Assembly (NCBI GenBank): GCA_900755685.1
Contig: CAAEHI010000014.1
Coordinates: forward strand, 1 to 45,098
Origin: an uncultured Collinsella sp.
Lineage (GTDB): Bacteria > Actinomycetota > Coriobacteriia > Coriobacteriales > Coriobacteriaceae
DNA length: 45,098 nucleotides
Direction: 5' to 3'
Shown here: one piece after another, positions 24,031 to 31,462 of the stretch
Numbering within the stretch: position 1 is the stretch's first letter
How the letters are laid out: each line of letters starts with the position of its first letter
Program-made: the position numbers and the translations under genes
The notes under the pieces: generated by a model
Seen by the model: only the letters and a program-made list of their open reading frames with translations
The model's database searches: none
What the model was told of the DNA's origin: nothing

Positions 24031-25164
24031 CTATAAAAGCTCGATTTTGCCGTCCTTCACGGTGAGCCCCATGTTGCCCGAGAGCAGATCGTCCAGACGC
24101 GAGCCCACAAGCTCAAAGCGCCAGCCTTCGCGCAGGGGGCTCTGCTCGGGGTGCTCAATATAGTCGGCCAGGTCATCGCGCGAGGCAATGACCGAGGTCG
24201 CCACGCCCGAGCGCTCGGCAACTAGGCGAATGAGCGCATACATCAGGTCCGTCACGCTCTCCAGCTCCGGCGAAATCTGACGGTGCCCGCGCACCATGAG
24301 CGGCAGGCGATCGTGCGGGCAGCTCGCGCCGCGCTTGATGGCCATGAGCGCGCCGTCCACATCGCGCTCCCCCAGCTGATCGGTGCCGCGGATGCTGCGG
24401 AACTCCTCAACGCGCACAGGATTGCGCTTGACGAGCGCCAGCAGCGTGTCGTCGGACATGACCCACTTGCGCGGGATGTTACGGCGCTCGGCGCGGTCCT
24501 CGCGCCAGGCGGCGAGCTCGCGCGCGATGCCCAACTGGTGACGGCTGCACGAATTGATGCGTTTGACCTTGCGGAACGCCTCGTGGCGATCGGCGCGATA
24601 GTGCGACTCGTCAGCCAGCGGGCGCAGCTCGTCGAGCACCCAGTCCACACGGCCCAGCTCGCGCAGGCGGCTCATCATCTCGGTATAGGCGACGATCAGG
24701 TACTTGACGTCATCGATCGCGTACTCAATCTGCTTATCGGTCAGCGGGCGACGCGACCAGTCGGTCAGCGACTCGGTCTTGGGCAGCGATACGCCGCAGA
24801 ACGTCTGAACAAGCGCGCCATACGAAATCTGCTGGCGCTCGCCCAAAAAGGCGGCGGCGACCTGCGTATCGAAAATCGGTCGTGGCAGCACGCCCACGGT
24901 ATGGAGCATGACCTCCATATCCTGCGAGCACGCGTGGAAAACCTTGGTCACGCTCTCGTCGGCCATAAGCTCGGCCAGCGGCGATAGGTCGTCGATTACC
25001 AGGGGATCGACCGCGACGCTCTCGGCAGGGGTGGCAATCTGAACCAAGCACAGACGCGGATGGAACGTGCGCTCGCGCAAAAACTCGGTATCGACGGCAA
25101 TCGCGTCGAACTCACGGGCGCGCTGGCAAAAGTCGAGTAGAGCCTGATGTGTGGAAATGTACAT
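24031..25164 (-). CDS. rnd: Ribonuclease D
   Basis: A 3'-5' exoribonuclease of the DEDD superfamily, acting in tRNA and small RNA maturation. The exonuclease motifs are IAVDTEFLRERTF (Exo I, D and E), FDTQVAAAFLG (Exo II region) and QIEYAIDDVKYLIVAYTEM (Exo III, YxxxD). An HRDC-type helical domain follows (RELAAWREDRAERRNIPRKWVMSDDTLLAL). Start taken at ATG 25164 (MYISTHQALLDF), the usual family start, though its Shine-Dalgarno is weak; an upstream ATG at 25200 is possible. It is divergent from the lipid-kinase-like gene. Confidence 0.94.
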   Translation of the reverse strand: MYISTHQALLDFCQRAREFDAIAVDTEFLRERTFHPRLCLVQIATPAESVAVDPLVIDDLSPLAELMADESVTKVFHACSQDMEVMLHTVGVLPRPIFDTQVAAAFLGERQQISYGALVQTFCGVSLPKTESLTDWSRRPLTDKQIEYAIDDVKYLIVAYTEMMSRLRELGRVDWVLDELRPLADESHYRADRHEAFRKVKRINSCSRHQLGIARELAAWREDRAERRNIPRKWVMSDDTLLALVKRNPVRVEEFRSIRGTDQLGERDVDGALMAIKRGASCPHDRLPLMVRGHRQISPELESVTDLMYALIRLVAERSGVATSVIASRDDLADYIEHPEQSPLREGWRFELVGSRLDDLLSGNMGLTVKDGKIELL

Positions 25165-25262
25165 ATCAACCCATCGAATAAGGTTAGGCCCGAAAAACAC
25201 GGGTAGGATATCGGCATTGCCTTACAACTATACTCGGTTAGTCACAGAACGGGAACGTAAGT

Positions 25263-26180
25263 ATGCGCTGCCTTATCATCCACAACCCGGCATCGGGCCC
25301 CAGCTCAGATGAAATCTACGCATTTACGCACGCCCTCGCGCAGGGCGGCGACGAGGTCGTGATGCGCTTTATCGGCGATGGCATGGAGCCCGAGGACGCC
25401 GTGGCAGACGTGCGCGAATTCGATCGCGTGGTCGTTTCGGGCGGCGACGGCACCGTCTCCAACGTGCTCGACCAGATGCGCGGGTGCGGTGTCCCCACGC
25501 TCGTCTTCCCCTCCGGCACAGCCTGCCTGTTCTTCAACAACATCGGCAATGCCCCCGAGGCAGCGGCGCTCGCCAAGGCCTGCCGTGCCGGTCGCACGGT
25601 CAAAGTCGACATGGGTGAGCTCTTTTGGCTCGACGAGAACGGCAACGAGAAGCGCCACGGCTTTATCATCATCGCCGGCTCGGGCTTCGACGCCGAGATC
25701 ATGATGAAGGCCGCCCCCACCAAAAACGACATCGGCGAGATCGCCTACTTCCTCTCTGCACTCGCCACGCCCAACCCTACGGTAGCGCACTTTACCATTG
25801 AGCATGACGGCATTGTCGAGGAGCTCGACGGCATTTGCTGCATGGCCGGCAACACCTCGGTCATCCAAAACGACATCAACCTGTTCCCCGACTGCCGCAT
25901 GAACGATGGCATGGTCGACATTGCGGTCATCGAACCCGTGCGCACCGTGCAGCTGCTGCCTACCGTGATCACCGCCGCACTCGACCCCGCCGGCAAGGTA
26001 CTCGGGCGCCCGCAGTTCAAGATCATCCAGACCAAGGAAGCCAAGATCACCTGCACCCCGTCGCTGGGCATGCAGTTCGATGGCGAGATTATCTCCAGCA
26101 ATTCGGGCGTCTTTGGAGCCCGCGCGCTTCCACAATGCCTCGACCTCATCGTCGACGAATTCTCCCCGCTCGGAAAATAG
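25263..26180 (+). CDS. Diacylglycerol kinase-like (DagK/LCB5/YegS family) protein
   Basis: A 305-residue cytoplasmic ATP-dependent kinase of the diacylglycerol/sphingosine kinase fold. The amino end MRCLIIHNPASGPSSDEI and the nucleotide motif VVVSGGDGTVSNVLDQM (GGDGT) are diagnostic, and the C-terminal GMQFDGE is the usual lipid-kinase acid motif. The lipid substrate cannot be told. It may recycle diacylglycerol from lipoteichoic acid synthesis or phosphorylate another lipid. ATG 25263 starts a frame with its SD in GGGAACG. It is followed nine bases later by a 30-residue membrane ORF and then a terminator. Confidence 0.9.
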   Translation: MRCLIIHNPASGPSSDEIYAFTHALAQGGDEVVMRFIGDGMEPEDAVADVREFDRVVVSGGDGTVSNVLDQMRGCGVPTLVFPSGTACLFFNNIGNAPEAAALAKACRAGRTVKVDMGELFWLDENGNEKRHGFIIIAGSGFDAEIMMKAAPTKNDIGEIAYFLSALATPNPTVAHFTIEHDGIVEELDGICCMAGNTSVIQNDINLFPDCRMNDGMVDIAVIEPVRTVQLLPTVITAALDPAGKVLGRPQFKIIQTKEAKITCTPSLGMQFDGEIISSNSGVFGARALPQCLDLIVDEFSPLGK

Positions 26181-26189
26181 GAGGACCCT

Positions 26190-26282
26190 ATGAACGACAA
26201 TCCCCTGCTCGGCTTTATCATCATCGTTTTGGCCATGCTCGTCGGCTATGCGATCAACGTGATCCACCGCCGGAAGAAGTAA
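26190..26282 (+). CDS. 30-residue single-span membrane protein
   Basis: ATG 26190 is preceded by a perfect TAGGAGG at 26178-26184. The frame encodes a short peptide with a charged start (MNDNPLLG), one hydrophobic helix (FIIIVLAMLVGYAINVI) and a basic end (HRRKK). It begins nine bases after the lipid kinase stop and is followed by a terminator, so the two form an operon. Size and shape fit a regulatory or scaffolding single-pass microprotein. No family is recognised. Confidence 0.75.
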   Translation: MNDNPLLGFIIIVLAMLVGYAINVIHRRKK

Positions 26283-26317
26283 TTCCACATTGGTATGATA
26301 TTCATCCAATTATCATC

Positions 26318-26360
26318 TCCCCTGCTGTTTATGCATTTGCCAAACGGCGGGGATTTTCTT
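26318..26360 (+). terminator. Terminator after the microprotein gene
   Basis: TCCCCTGCTGTTT (26318-26330) pairs with AAACGGCGGGGA (26342-26353), with wobbles, followed by TTTTCTTT. It ends the lipid kinase and microprotein transcript. Confidence 0.75.
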
Positions 26361-26413
26361 TGCGCCCCGTGCAAGGCGCTTTATTCAGGTACAGTAATTG
26401 CAGGGCGTCTTTA

Positions 26414-26442
26414 TTAAAGTAAAGCTACAAACCGAGTATAAT
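26414..26442 (+). promoter_or_regulatory. Promoter of the C69 dipeptidase gene
   Basis: TTAAAG (26414-26419), a 17-base spacer and TATAAT (26437-26442). It would give a leader of about 140 bases containing the hairpin at 26545-26568. Confidence 0.6.
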
Positions 26443-26544
26443 TAACCGCTCATCGTATATTTCATCACGCTTATCGAGTAAGTTTCTTTCATAAATGAAT
26501 ATTGTTTCCAGTTCGTTACGCTAATGAGGTGTCTTTATTGGCTG

Positions 26545-26568
26545 AAGCCCTCTGACGACAGAGGGCTT
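26545..26568 (+). promoter_or_regulatory. Leader hairpin before the C69 dipeptidase gene
   Basis: A perfect ten-base stem AAGCCCTCTG-ACGA-CAGAGGGCTT lies 20 bases before the start codon. The tail (TCGCACG) is not T-rich, so it looks more like an mRNA stability or translation element than a terminator. Confidence 0.5.
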
Positions 26569-26587
26569 TCGCACGCTGGGAGGGAAA

Positions 26588-28519
26588 ATGAGGAAAACTC
26601 ACCCCGTCAACGCGCTCAAGAAGCTAGGCATAGGCCTCGCCTTTGGAGCTGCAACCATCATGTCCATGCCGACATCTGCACTCGCCTGCACGCAGATGTA
26701 CATGGGCAAAAACCTTACGGCCGACGGCAACACGTACTACGGCCGCGCCGAGGACTTTGGCAAGCGCTATCTTAAGCACTACGGCATCGAACCTGCCCAC
26801 GAACCTGGCTTTAAGTACAGCTCGATTGAATCTGCTTTTGAATACACTTCGAACAAGCCTACCTATCGTTACAGCTATGTACGCGACCACCCCTCCAACT
26901 GGATGGGTCGCACCGACGCCTATTCCGAGGCCGGAATCAACGAGAAGGGCGTCTCCTGCTCTGCCACGCTAAGCACTTCCTATAACGAGGAGGCCGATGC
27001 AGCAGACCACATCGATGAGGAAGTGGGGCTGGGCGAGTACAGTTACGGCAGCATCATCCTGGGCGAGAGCGCCACGGCCCGCGAGGGCGTCGAGCTTCTC
27101 GGCAGACTGATCGATGATCAAGGCGTCTGCACCAACGACCAGATCATCATCGCCGACAACAACGAGACCTGGCTGTTCGCCACACTTTCCGCCCATCAGT
27201 GGATCGCCATGAAGCTTGCTGACGACGTCGCGTCGCTCAACCCTAATATCGGGAGCCTCAATTACGATGTCAACCTTGATGACGACGAGAACTGCCTACA
27301 CTCCGAGGGCATCGAGTCCATGCCCGTGGAGAAGGGCTTCGCCAAATACTCCGCTGACGGCAAATTCGATGTCGCCCAAACGTATGGCGAAAGCCTCGCC
27401 GATTCCGGCGTAAACCAGTGGTCCCGCTATGTGCAAGGCCGCTATTATTTTGGTAATCAGCTGACCGAAGGCACAGATTACGACATTATCACAGTAAAGG
27501 AGAAAGGAAAACCTGACCAAAAAGGAGCCATGGTCAGCGAAATCCAGCCCCTGTTCTTCAAGCCTGGCAAGTCTGGTTGGAGCACTTTCGAGTTGATTCG
27601 CGCCTTCGGCAACCGCGGCGAGAACGTCCCTGGCCTCAACGCGAACACTGATGGTGTTTATTGCATCGGTAGCGAGCGCAACACCGAGATCAACCTCTTC
27701 CAGATTCGTCGCGGGTATGACCCCGAAGTCGCTACCATCCAGTGGGAAATGCTCTCCCGCGCCGCGTACTCCGTCGCCATCCCGTTGTACTCCGCTCTGA
27801 TAACTGAGGTCAGCCCGTACTTCAGCGATCAGACCGTCTCCTTCGATCACTGCAAACAGACTGACGTCGTGTACAACGAGGAGCCCGAGAACTCAATCAA
27901 CTACGTCCTCATGGACATCAGCTCGCTCTGCTTTGAGAACCCTGACACCCTTGGTATCAGCGTCCGTGCCTACCTCGATGCGCTCCAGAACGAGCTCATC
28001 GAGCAGAACAAGGAAGTTGACGCCGCCATGCTAGCCGAGACGACCACCGAGGGCCGCACTGCCCTGGCCAACAAGGCCGGCAAGGCTGCTACCGAGAACA
28101 CCTACAAGAAGTGCAAGGCCCTGCTCCAGGAGATGCGCGCCTATCAGAAGGCCGAAAACTTCGACCAGCCCTTCACCCCGAGCGACCTGAACACCGAGAC
28201 CAACGGCCTCAAGGTGTCCATCACCTACGCCAAGGACGCTCTTGCCACCGACCCGGTAACCCCGGATCAGCCTGGTACTCCTGAGCAGCCCGGTACCCCC
28301 GAGCAGCCCGCTAAGCCCGAGCAGCCCACCACCAAGCCCGAGAAGCCTGGCAAGTCGGACACCACGACCACGGTAACCACCAACAAGACGAACACCAAGG
28401 GCGGCCTGCCCACCACCGGTGATCGTTTTGATGGCCGCATGGTGGCCGCATTCGCCATCGCTGGCGTTGCCGTCATCTCCGCGGGCGGTTACTTCCTCTA
28501 CCGTCGCAATAAGGAGTAA
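26588..28519 (+). CDS. Cell-wall-anchored C69-family dipeptidase
   Basis: A secreted 643-residue protein. Residues 1-33 form a signal peptide ending SALA, after which Cys34 (CTQMYMGKNLTADGNTYYGR) is the nucleophile expected at the mature amino end of C69 Ntn hydrolases such as PepD. The central part carries further family motifs (GINEKGVSCSATLSTS). The C-terminus has a Pro/Glu repeat tail (TPEQPGTPEQPAKPEQP), then LPTTGD, a hydrophobic span and basic residues RRNKE, a sortase sorting signal. It thus probably releases dipeptides at the cell surface. The start at 26588 has GGGAGG just upstream. Confidence 0.95.
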   Translation: MRKTHPVNALKKLGIGLAFGAATIMSMPTSALACTQMYMGKNLTADGNTYYGRAEDFGKRYLKHYGIEPAHEPGFKYSSIESAFEYTSNKPTYRYSYVRDHPSNWMGRTDAYSEAGINEKGVSCSATLSTSYNEEADAADHIDEEVGLGEYSYGSIILGESATAREGVELLGRLIDDQGVCTNDQIIIADNNETWLFATLSAHQWIAMKLADDVASLNPNIGSLNYDVNLDDDENCLHSEGIESMPVEKGFAKYSADGKFDVAQTYGESLADSGVNQWSRYVQGRYYFGNQLTEGTDYDIITVKEKGKPDQKGAMVSEIQPLFFKPGKSGWSTFELIRAFGNRGENVPGLNANTDGVYCIGSERNTEINLFQIRRGYDPEVATIQWEMLSRAAYSVAIPLYSALITEVSPYFSDQTVSFDHCKQTDVVYNEEPENSINYVLMDISSLCFENPDTLGISVRAYLDALQNELIEQNKEVDAAMLAETTTEGRTALANKAGKAATENTYKKCKALLQEMRAYQKAENFDQPFTPSDLNTETNGLKVSITYAKDALATDPVTPDQPGTPEQPGTPEQPAKPEQPTTKPEKPGKSDTTTTVTTNKTNTKGGLPTTGDRFDGRMVAAFAIAGVAVISAGGYFLYRRNKE

Positions 28520-28526
28520 CGTCTTA

Positions 28527-28578
28527 GCTGAGCGGACAAGGCAGCAATGGCAGCCTCGCCCGCTCAGCCCGCTCTTTT
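28527..28578 (+). terminator. Terminator after the C69 gene
   Basis: GCTGAGCGG (28527-28535) pairs with CCGCTCAGC (28560-28568), followed by CCGCTCTTTTG. Two further small hairpins follow: GGCGGG-AAA-CCCGCC (28583-28597) and a palindrome GAAATCTTTTT/AAAAAAGATTTC (28599-28621). Confidence 0.7.
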
Positions 28579-28639
28579 GACCGGCGGGAAACCCGCCTGA
28601 AATCTTTTTAAAAAAGATTTCCCCGCACACACTTTGCTG

Positions 28640-28648
28640 TGCTATAGT
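28640..28648 (+). promoter_or_regulatory. Extended -10 promoter of the ECF transporter leader
   Basis: TGC-TATAGT (28640-28648) matches an extended -10 element. No good -35 box is visible at the expected distance, as extended -10 promoters allow. It would start a leader of about 60 bases before the leader peptide. Confidence 0.5.
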
Positions 28649-28706
28649 GCAGCGCAACAGCAACAAGGTGCGACCGCGCCACGGCATCATGAAAGGAGCC
28701 ACCGAC

Positions 28707-28775
28707 ATGAAGAACACGATGAAGTCTCTCAACAACTGGTGGTGGCGTGATGCGAATACGATCGGTCGACAGTGA
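28707..28775 (+). CDS. Leader peptide with three consecutive Trp codons
   Basis: ATG 28707 is preceded by GAAAGGAGCC. The 22-codon peptide is MKNTMKSLNNWWWRDANTIG followed by RQ. The three Trp codons (28737-28745) are adjacent, the mark of a Trp-sensing transcription-attenuation leader, and they resemble the WWW block of actinobacterial trp leader peptides. Directly downstream lies a terminator hairpin, then the S component of an ECF transporter. Ribosome stalling at these codons when charged tRNA-Trp is short would prevent the terminator and allow transport genes to be expressed. Confidence 0.85.
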   Translation: MKNTMKSLNNWWWRDANTIGRQ

Positions 28776-28843
28776 GTCCCTCACGCCTGCTTTTGCGCTC
28801 TAGGTGATTGGAAGGCCTCCGGTTTCGACCGGGGGCCTTTTTC
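28744..28843 (+). promoter_or_regulatory. Trp attenuator with alternative RNA stems
   Basis: A terminator stem AAGGCCTCCGG / CCGGGGGCCTT (28812-28822, 28829-28839, one wobble) is followed by TTTTTC. Two competing pairings are visible: GGCGTGA (28744-28750, directly after the Trp codons) with TCACGCC (28781-28787), and CGGTCGA (28763-28769) with TCGACCG (28825-28831), which overlaps the terminator loop and its 3' arm. A ribosome stalled at the Trp codons would cover the first arm and favour the second pairing, blocking termination. Confidence 0.75.
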
Positions 28844-28920
28844 TATCTCGAGCCCGATCGCATTCGCATCACGCGCCTCCGTTTTTCTCTTACACTCCCC
28901 TTTTTGAAAGGATTTTCACC

Positions 28921-29496
28921 ATGTCTCAGAACACCACCGCCACCGCCCAGCCCCGCACCGTCCAGACCGCCGACCGCGGCAAACTCGATGTCCGTGCCCT
29001 CGTCCTGCTCGCCATCCTGCTCGCCGCCGGCTTCATCCTCAACTTCACCGTCGGCAAGGCAGTCTCGAGCATTTCGGGCGGTATGATCAGCCCCGAGTTC
29101 ATCATCTCGGCCTTCTGCCTCACCATTCTGGTCGTTCGCCCCAACATCGGTCAGGCGCTCGTCATTGGCCTCATCTCGGCTGCCGTGATCCAGATCACCA
29201 CCACTTCGCCGTTCGTCGATTTTGCCGCCGAGGGCATCGCCGCCATGCTCATGGCCGGCATCGTCAACGCCGCCGGCAAGATCGGTCAGGTCAAGCCCGC
29301 CATCGCCATTGTTGCAACCTTCCTGACCACCTTTGTCTCCGGCGTCATCTTCATGGTCATCAAGATGGCCATGCTCGGCGTGGTAGGCGAGCTCGCCGCC
29401 GCCATGCTGCCCGTCGTTGCCATGACCGCCGTCTTTAACGCCATTCTGGTCGGCGCCCTCTACCTGCCCATCCAGAAGGCTCTTAGACTCAACTAA
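28921..29496 (+). CDS. trpP: ECF transporter S component, TrpP-like (probable tryptophan)
   Basis: A 191-residue membrane protein with about five or six hydrophobic helices, the size of an ECF substrate-binding (S) subunit. The sequence (ISGGMISPEFIISAFCLTIL, then VRPNIGQALVIGLISA) resembles the TrpP family. Start ATG 28921 follows AAAGGA. The Trp leader peptide and attenuator upstream, and the A and T components downstream, together make tryptophan import the most likely role. The symbol is by resemblance. Between this gene and the ATPase gene lie hairpin elements at 29503-29605 and 29651-29690. Confidence 0.8.
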   Translation: MSQNTTATAQPRTVQTADRGKLDVRALVLLAILLAAGFILNFTVGKAVSSISGGMISPEFIISAFCLTILVVRPNIGQALVIGLISAAVIQITTTSPFVDFAAEGIAAMLMAGIVNAAGKIGQVKPAIAIVATFLTTFVSGVIFMVIKMAMLGVVGELAAAMLPVVAMTAVFNAILVGALYLPIQKALRLN

Positions 29497-29502
29497 CCCG
29501 CT

Positions 29503-29605
29503 CGGCTTTACGAGCCACCCCATCTTGGCGTTCATTCGTCGCTCGCGTACCCAAGTACGCTTCGCTCCTCTTTCTCGCGCCAACCTGGGGCCCCTCGTAA
29601 AGCCG
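29503..29605. repeat. Composite hairpin element D (class 2)
   Basis: Outer stem CGGCTTTACGAG / CTCGTAAAGCCG (29503-29514, 29594-29605), then CCCCA/TGGGG (29518-29522, 29586-29590), a TC/CC internal loop, TTGGCG/CGCCAA (29525-29530, 29578-29583), a long internal loop and the apical hairpin GCGTAC-CCAA-GTACGC (29545-29560). The internal 48 bases are nearly identical to element E. It begins seven bases after the trpP stop and has no T-run. It may shape the level of trpP versus the ATPase and T genes. Confidence 0.85.
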
Positions 29606-29650
29606 TCTCCGTGCTTCACCACCAAAAACTGTCCCAAACGACTAGCTTTT

Positions 29651-29690
29651 GGGGGCGTTCTTAAACGACTAGTCATTAAAGAACGTCCCC
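29651..29690. repeat. Inverted repeat upstream of the ECF ATPase gene
   Basis: GGGGCGTTCTT (29652-29662) pairs with AAGAACGTCCCC (29679-29690), with one wobble, around ACGACTAGTCATT. AAACGACTAG occurs just before the repeat and again inside it. It lies 21 bases before the ATPase start and has no T-run. It resembles a short intergenic repeat. Confidence 0.55.
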
Positions 29691-29710
29691 AATGACTATG
29701 AAAGGTATCC

Positions 29711-31462
29711 ATGGAAACGATCATCAACGTCGACGATGTCTCGTTCTCCTATGGCACGCAGACCGAGCAAGCGCTCAGCCACATCTCGCTCAGCGTGAAC
29801 AAGGGAGATTTCATCGGCATCATCGGACCCTCGGGCGCCGGCAAGTCCACGCTTGCCGCCTGTCTGTCGGGCGCCGTGCCCCACCACTACACCGGCACGT
29901 TCTTTGGGTCCGTCATGGTCGACGGCCACGACACCTGCGAAGTCTCGCTCACCGACGTGTCGCAAATCGTCGGCAGTGTGCTGCAGGATATCGACACGCA
30001 GATGGTCGCTTCGGTCGTCGAGGACGAGATGCTCTTTGGCCTCGAGAACTTTGGCGTTCCCCACGACCAGATCAAGCAGCGCGTGAGCGAAACGCTCGAG
30101 ACCGTCGGCATCAGCGACCTGCGCGACCGCGAGATCGCCACCCTCTCGGGCGGACAGAAGCAAAAGGTAGCCATCGCCGCCATCCTCGCCATGCGTCCGC
30201 GCGTCTTGGTTCTCGACGAGCCCACCGCGGCACTCGACCCCGCCAGCTCCACGTTGGTCTTCGAGACGCTGCGTGAGGCAAACCGCGCACTTGGAATCAC
30301 CATCGTCGTCGTCGAGCAAAAGGTCGCCCTGCTCTCGGAGTACTGCAACCGCGTGCTCGTGCTCAACCATGGCGAAATCGCGCTGCAGGGCGAGCCACAC
30401 GAGGTCTTCGCGCATACCGACGAGCTCCGTGCCATCGGCGTCGACTGCCCTCGCGTCACGCGTATCTTCAATAGCCTCGAGGCCGATGGCCTGGTAAGCG
30501 GTACCCCCTGCTTGGATGTCGATGAGGCCGAGAGCATGATTTCGGGCATCGTCGACCCCGCACGCGCGGCTATCGAAGCCCAGGCGCCCGCCGGTTCCCC
30601 GCATGCACCGTCGTTGCGCCCTCATGCCAAGGACGCCGAACCCGTACTCACCTTCGACCATGTTGAGTTTGCCTATCCCAATGGCGGCGCCGCCGTACAC
30701 GACCTTAGCCTGACGCTCTATCCCGGCGAGCTCGTGGGCATCGTCGGCCAAAACGGCGCCGGCAAGACCACGCTCACCAAACTGCTCACAGGCCTGCTTA
30801 AGCCCGCCTCGGGCAGCGTGCGCGTCACGGGACTGGATACCGCAGCCGTTCCCACGAGCCGCATCGCTCGCGAGGTCGCGACCCTCTTCCAAAACCCCGA
30901 CCGCCAGATCTGCAAGGACACCGTGCTCGACGAGGTCGCCTTTGGCCTGGAGCTTGCCGGCATCGACCGTGCCGAGGCGCTGCGTCGCGCCCAGCTCGTC
31001 ATCGACCGCTTTGGCTTGCCGGCCGACGAGGCGCCCTTCTCGCTCTCGCGCGGTCAGCGACAAATGGTGGCGCTTGCCTCCGTCGTAGTGGTTGAGCCCA
31101 AGATCGTCGTGCTCGACGAGCCCACGAGCGGCCTTGATTACCGCGAGTGCATGACCGTCATGGAAACGGTGCGCACCATGGCCGAGCGCGGTTGCGCCGT
31201 TATCATGGTCTGCCACGATATGGAAGTCGTCTCCGACTTTGCCGAGCGCATTGTGGTAATGGCCGACGGTCGCATCCTCGACCGCGGCCGCACGCACGAG
31301 CTATTCTCGAACATCGATCTCATGCGACGTGCCTACGTGGAGCCTCCCCAGGTTATTGAACTCTCGCGCCGTCTGGCATCTTCCGTCTCGCCCGCTTTTG
31401 CGCAGGTGAGCGAGGTCACCGATGTCGTTCGAATTGCCAAGGAGATGGTCCACCGTGGTTAA
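29711..31462 (+). CDS. ecfA: ECF transporter ATPase, two fused domains (EcfA1A2 type)
   Basis: A 583-residue ATPase with two ABC domains that powers the ECF module. Domain 1: Walker A GPSGAGKST (~39-47), signature LSGGQ (~148), Walker B VLVLDEP (~167). Domain 2: GQNGAGKTT (~345), LSRGQ (~444), IVVLDEP (~466), switch HD in MVCHDMEVV (~500). Domain 1 has Gln where the H-loop His is usual (VVVEQKVALL). The Q and the non-canonical LSRGQ belong to the same composite ATP site, suggesting an asymmetric pair. ATG 29711 follows AAAGG. The T gene overlaps its stop by eight bases. Confidence 0.93.
   Translation: METIINVDDVSFSYGTQTEQALSHISLSVNKGDFIGIIGPSGAGKSTLAACLSGAVPHHYTGTFFGSVMVDGHDTCEVSLTDVSQIVGSVLQDIDTQMVASVVEDEMLFGLENFGVPHDQIKQRVSETLETVGISDLRDREIATLSGGQKQKVAIAAILAMRPRVLVLDEPTAALDPASSTLVFETLREANRALGITIVVVEQKVALLSEYCNRVLVLNHGEIALQGEPHEVFAHTDELRAIGVDCPRVTRIFNSLEADGLVSGTPCLDVDEAESMISGIVDPARAAIEAQAPAGSPHAPSLRPHAKDAEPVLTFDHVEFAYPNGGAAVHDLSLTLYPGELVGIVGQNGAGKTTLTKLLTGLLKPASGSVRVTGLDTAAVPTSRIAREVATLFQNPDRQICKDTVLDEVAFGLELAGIDRAEALRRAQLVIDRFGLPADEAPFSLSRGQRQMVALASVVVVEPKIVVLDEPTSGLDYRECMTVMETVRTMAERGCAVIMVCHDMEVVSDFAERIVVMADGRILDRGRTHELFSNIDLMRRAYVEPPQVIELSRRLASSVSPAFAQVSEVTDVVRIAKEMVHRG

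Noticed and set aside
29696..31297. 533-codon minus-strand frame opposite the ECF ATPase
   Set aside because: Antisense shadow of an ABC ATPase with perfect motifs.
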